6,846 bases of DNA from Alphaproteobacteria bacterium (GTDB lineage Bacteria; Pseudomonadota; Alphaproteobacteria; SMXP01), in NCBI GenBank assembly GCA_021774995.1, contig JAJFIM010000137.1, positions 1-6,846 on the forward strand. Reading direction: 5' to 3'. Both the position numbers and the translations under genes were made by a program. This document shows positions 5,651 to 6,846 of this stretch, piece by piece; the stretch's first letter is position 1; each line of letters opens with the position of its first letter. The notes under the pieces are model-generated. The model had not been told where the DNA came from. It saw nothing but the letters and a program-made list of their open reading frames with translations, and did not search any database.

Positions 5651-6532
5651 ATGACGGTATTTCGACGCGCCACACTCTTTGCAGCGGCAGTTGCGTCTCT
5701 CAGTATGGCTGCGCGCCTGCCGGCGCAGGCGGCGGAGTGTGATTTATATTACAGCCCAATCCCCCACAAAAAGGCCACCTTTGCCGTGGGTTCCGTGATC
5801 CAGAGCGCCATTGGAGATGCGGAGGATACCGTTTGGCAACGCGTGATGGCGCGCGAAGCTAAAGAATTGCCTGCGCTCTTGAACTTGATTCCAAGTGCTG
5901 ACGCCGCGTTGCGGTTGAACAAAACGCAACTTATTTTAGGGGGCTATCAAGGGCAATCCTTTACCTCAATACACGCCCAAATCACGCTTCAAGGCGCCGC
6001 GGACAGCCTCATCACATTGTCGTCTTTGCTGGGATATATCTACCTTCAGGATAGCGTGTTGCTGTCCTGCGACGCCCAGCCTTCGCCCTCATTCACGCTG
6101 GCCTTGGATCATCACGTAACGGATAAAGACGCCGCGAAACCGTTTTTCGACTTAAACAACGCCCGCATGTATTACGGCCTCATGATAGCCGTGAAGAATG
6201 ACGCCGGCGACATCGGATATTCTTATTTTGCGGATGCAAAAAAATTCGTTCACCTCGACTTTGACCCGCAATCAAATTTGCAACTTGGCCTTTTACAGCA
6301 GGTGAATGCTTACCTAAACGCCATCTCAAACGGGTCGGTTGATCTTCAAATTGAAACCAAAACGGCCTATGTGGATTTTCCGCATAATGACTGGGCGGTG
6401 GATCAAAGGGGCGAGGCTTATCTCTCCGTCCTAAAGCGCAGTTCGATTGCCATGGACGCAGCGGCTTTAGCTGATCTTCAGGAGGACTTTCTGTTGTCGC
6501 TGGCCGAAGAAGTGCTGGCCCCGGCGGAGTAG
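5651..6532 (+). CDS. Secreted or periplasmic protein of unknown function
   Basis: I do not recognise this 293-residue protein. Seen: a clear Sec signal peptide (two Arg at residues 5-6, hydrophobic core about 7-20, likely cleavage after an AxA at QAA/AQA near residues 26-28), so the product is exported to the periplasm or beyond. There is no lipobox, since the Cys at 30 lies in AAEC without the Leu-rich lead usual for lipoproteins. The mature part has only two cysteines (30 and 140), which could form a disulphide. It looks globular: alternating hydrophobic/polar stretches at 93-140, an aromatic-rich segment YYGLMIAVKND (174-184), and acidic helix-like sequence at 265-290. No transmembrane segment follows the signal. 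A strong ribosome site AAAAGGGG supports the start. It lies 109 bp after the dehydratase in the same direction, so it may have its own promoter. No enzyme motif was identified; a lineage-specific protein is the most honest description. Confidence 0.85.
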   Translation: MTVFRRATLFAAAVASLSMAARLPAQAAECDLYYSPIPHKKATFAVGSVIQSAIGDAEDTVWQRVMAREAKELPALLNLIPSADAALRLNKTQLILGGYQGQSFTSIHAQITLQGAADSLITLSSLLGYIYLQDSVLLSCDAQPSPSFTLALDHHVTDKDAAKPFFDLNNARMYYGLMIAVKNDAGDIGYSYFADAKKFVHLDFDPQSNLQLGLLQQVNAYLNAISNGSVDLQIETKTAYVDFPHNDWAVDQRGEAYLSVLKRSSIAMDAAALADLQEDFLLSLAEEVLAPAE

Positions 6533-6576
6533 CCAATAAAAAACCTTGGGGTCTTTGTATCCGTTCATCTCACTTC

Positions 6577-6741
6577 GTCATCCCGGACGTTACATGAGCC
6601 CAAAAACCAAAGTGTTTTTGGCAAGCGAATGTCAGATCCGGGATCCATAACTCAGCTCGCTGGGTTGACCGTCCAGGATCCCAGATAACCCAGTTTGTCA
6701 GTCAAATCAAAGATTTGAAACAAACTGGTTTCTGGGATGAC
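6577..6741. repeat. Palindromic intergenic repeat element with nested stem-loops (GTCATCCC/GGGATGAC ends)
   Basis: A 165-bp non-coding element has 8-bp terminal inverted repeats, GTCATCCC (6577-6584) and GGGATGAC (6734-6741). Inside are two large hairpins. The left one pairs ATCCCGGA (6580-6587) with TCCGGGAT (6637-6644) and contains CCAAAAAC/GTTTTTGG (6600-6607 with 6614-6621). The right one pairs ATCCCAGA (6678-6685) with TCTGGGAT (6731-6738), then 9 bp (6690-6698 with 6720-6728), then TCAAATC/GATTTGA (6702-6708 with 6712-6718) round an AAA loop. A small hairpin with one G-T pair (6649-6655 with 6660-6666) joins them. It lies between a rightward gene and a probable leftward gene, a usual place for REP/BIME- or MITE-like repeats, and may end transcription from both. 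Similar GTCATCCCGG...CCGGGATCCA repeats are common in alphaproteobacteria. Copy number cannot be judged from this window. Confidence 0.8.
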
Positions 6742-6762
6742 AGTTTTATGGATACATGGACC

Positions 6763-6846
6763 TCAAGGCGTTGGCCGCATCACGCCGTTTTTATCGCGCT
6801 TCAAAGCAAAGGGCTGGACGGGCAGCGGCGCGCCGGGCGCTTTGGC
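6763..6846 (-). CDS. C-terminal fragment of an unidentified protein (runs off right edge)
   Basis: On the minus strand one frame is open from the window edge for 27 codons to a TGA at 6765-6763, ending in DKNGVMRPTP. Codon use (GCG, CCC, GTC, GGC, AAA) resembles the other genes, while the other two frames on this strand stop within the same stretch. It would converge on the secreted-protein gene with the palindromic element between them. The tail is too short to assign a family. A plus-strand frame from ATG 6755 is open too, but its reading is arginine/alanine-rich shadow sequence. Confidence 0.4.
   Translation of the reverse strand, partial: AKAPGAPLPVQPFALKRDKNGVMRPTP

Noticed and set aside
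6533..6762. Coding sequence within the right intergenic region
   Set aside because: The stretch is explained by paired palindromic arms; no frame gives protein-like sequence.

Overview
The window reads as chromosomal DNA of a moderately GC-rich alphaproteobacterium. This rests on codon use rich in GCG, GGC and CGC, on the protein families present, and on a palindromic element bounded by GTCATCCC/GGGATGAC near the right end, a repeat style common in alphaproteobacterial genomes. No RNA gene, CRISPR array, insertion sequence or phage gene was recognised.

Layout, left to right. (1) 1-789, minus strand: a tight two-gene unit. It holds a class II pyruvate aldolase of the LigK/GalC family (82-789) and, 5 bp downstream, the first 25 codons of a PrpF/GalD/LigU-type tautomerase or isomerase that runs off the left edge. 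Together they indicate the lower protocatechuate 4,5-cleavage/gallate pathway, which converts 4-oxalomesaconate via 4-carboxy-4-hydroxy-2-oxoadipate to pyruvate and oxaloacetate. (2) 790-1061: non-coding divergent spacer with a 13-bp perfect palindrome next to the following start. (3) 1062-1794, plus strand: a decayed alpha/beta hydrolase of the hormone-sensitive-lipase family. It keeps its Ser-Asp-His triad but has lost the N-terminal part with the HGGG oxyanion hole, and is joined out of frame to an unrelated-looking coding start. (4) 1959-3095, plus: an MFS transporter of the monocarboxylate/oxalate-formate type with an ambiguous start. (5) 3106-4527, minus: a group II PLP aromatic-L-amino-acid decarboxylase with the full set of recognisable catalytic residues. 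(6) 4585-5541, plus: a fold-type II PLP threonine/serine dehydratase-like enzyme, divergent from the decarboxylase across only 57 bp. (7) 5651-6532, plus: an unrecognised secreted protein with a clear signal peptide, behind a leader able to form competing helices. (8) 6577-6741: the palindromic repeat element. (9) 6763-6846, minus: the probable C-terminal end of an unidentified gene.

The region looks like a catabolic neighbourhood: aromatic-acid ring-cleavage enzymes, an organic-acid transporter, and two PLP enzymes that degrade amino acids. The link between the ligK unit and the amino-acid genes is only proximity. Nothing here clearly forms a new multi-gene system. The points most worth a second look are the broken hydrolase, the nested palindromic element, the divergent decarboxylase/dehydratase pair and the orphan secreted protein.
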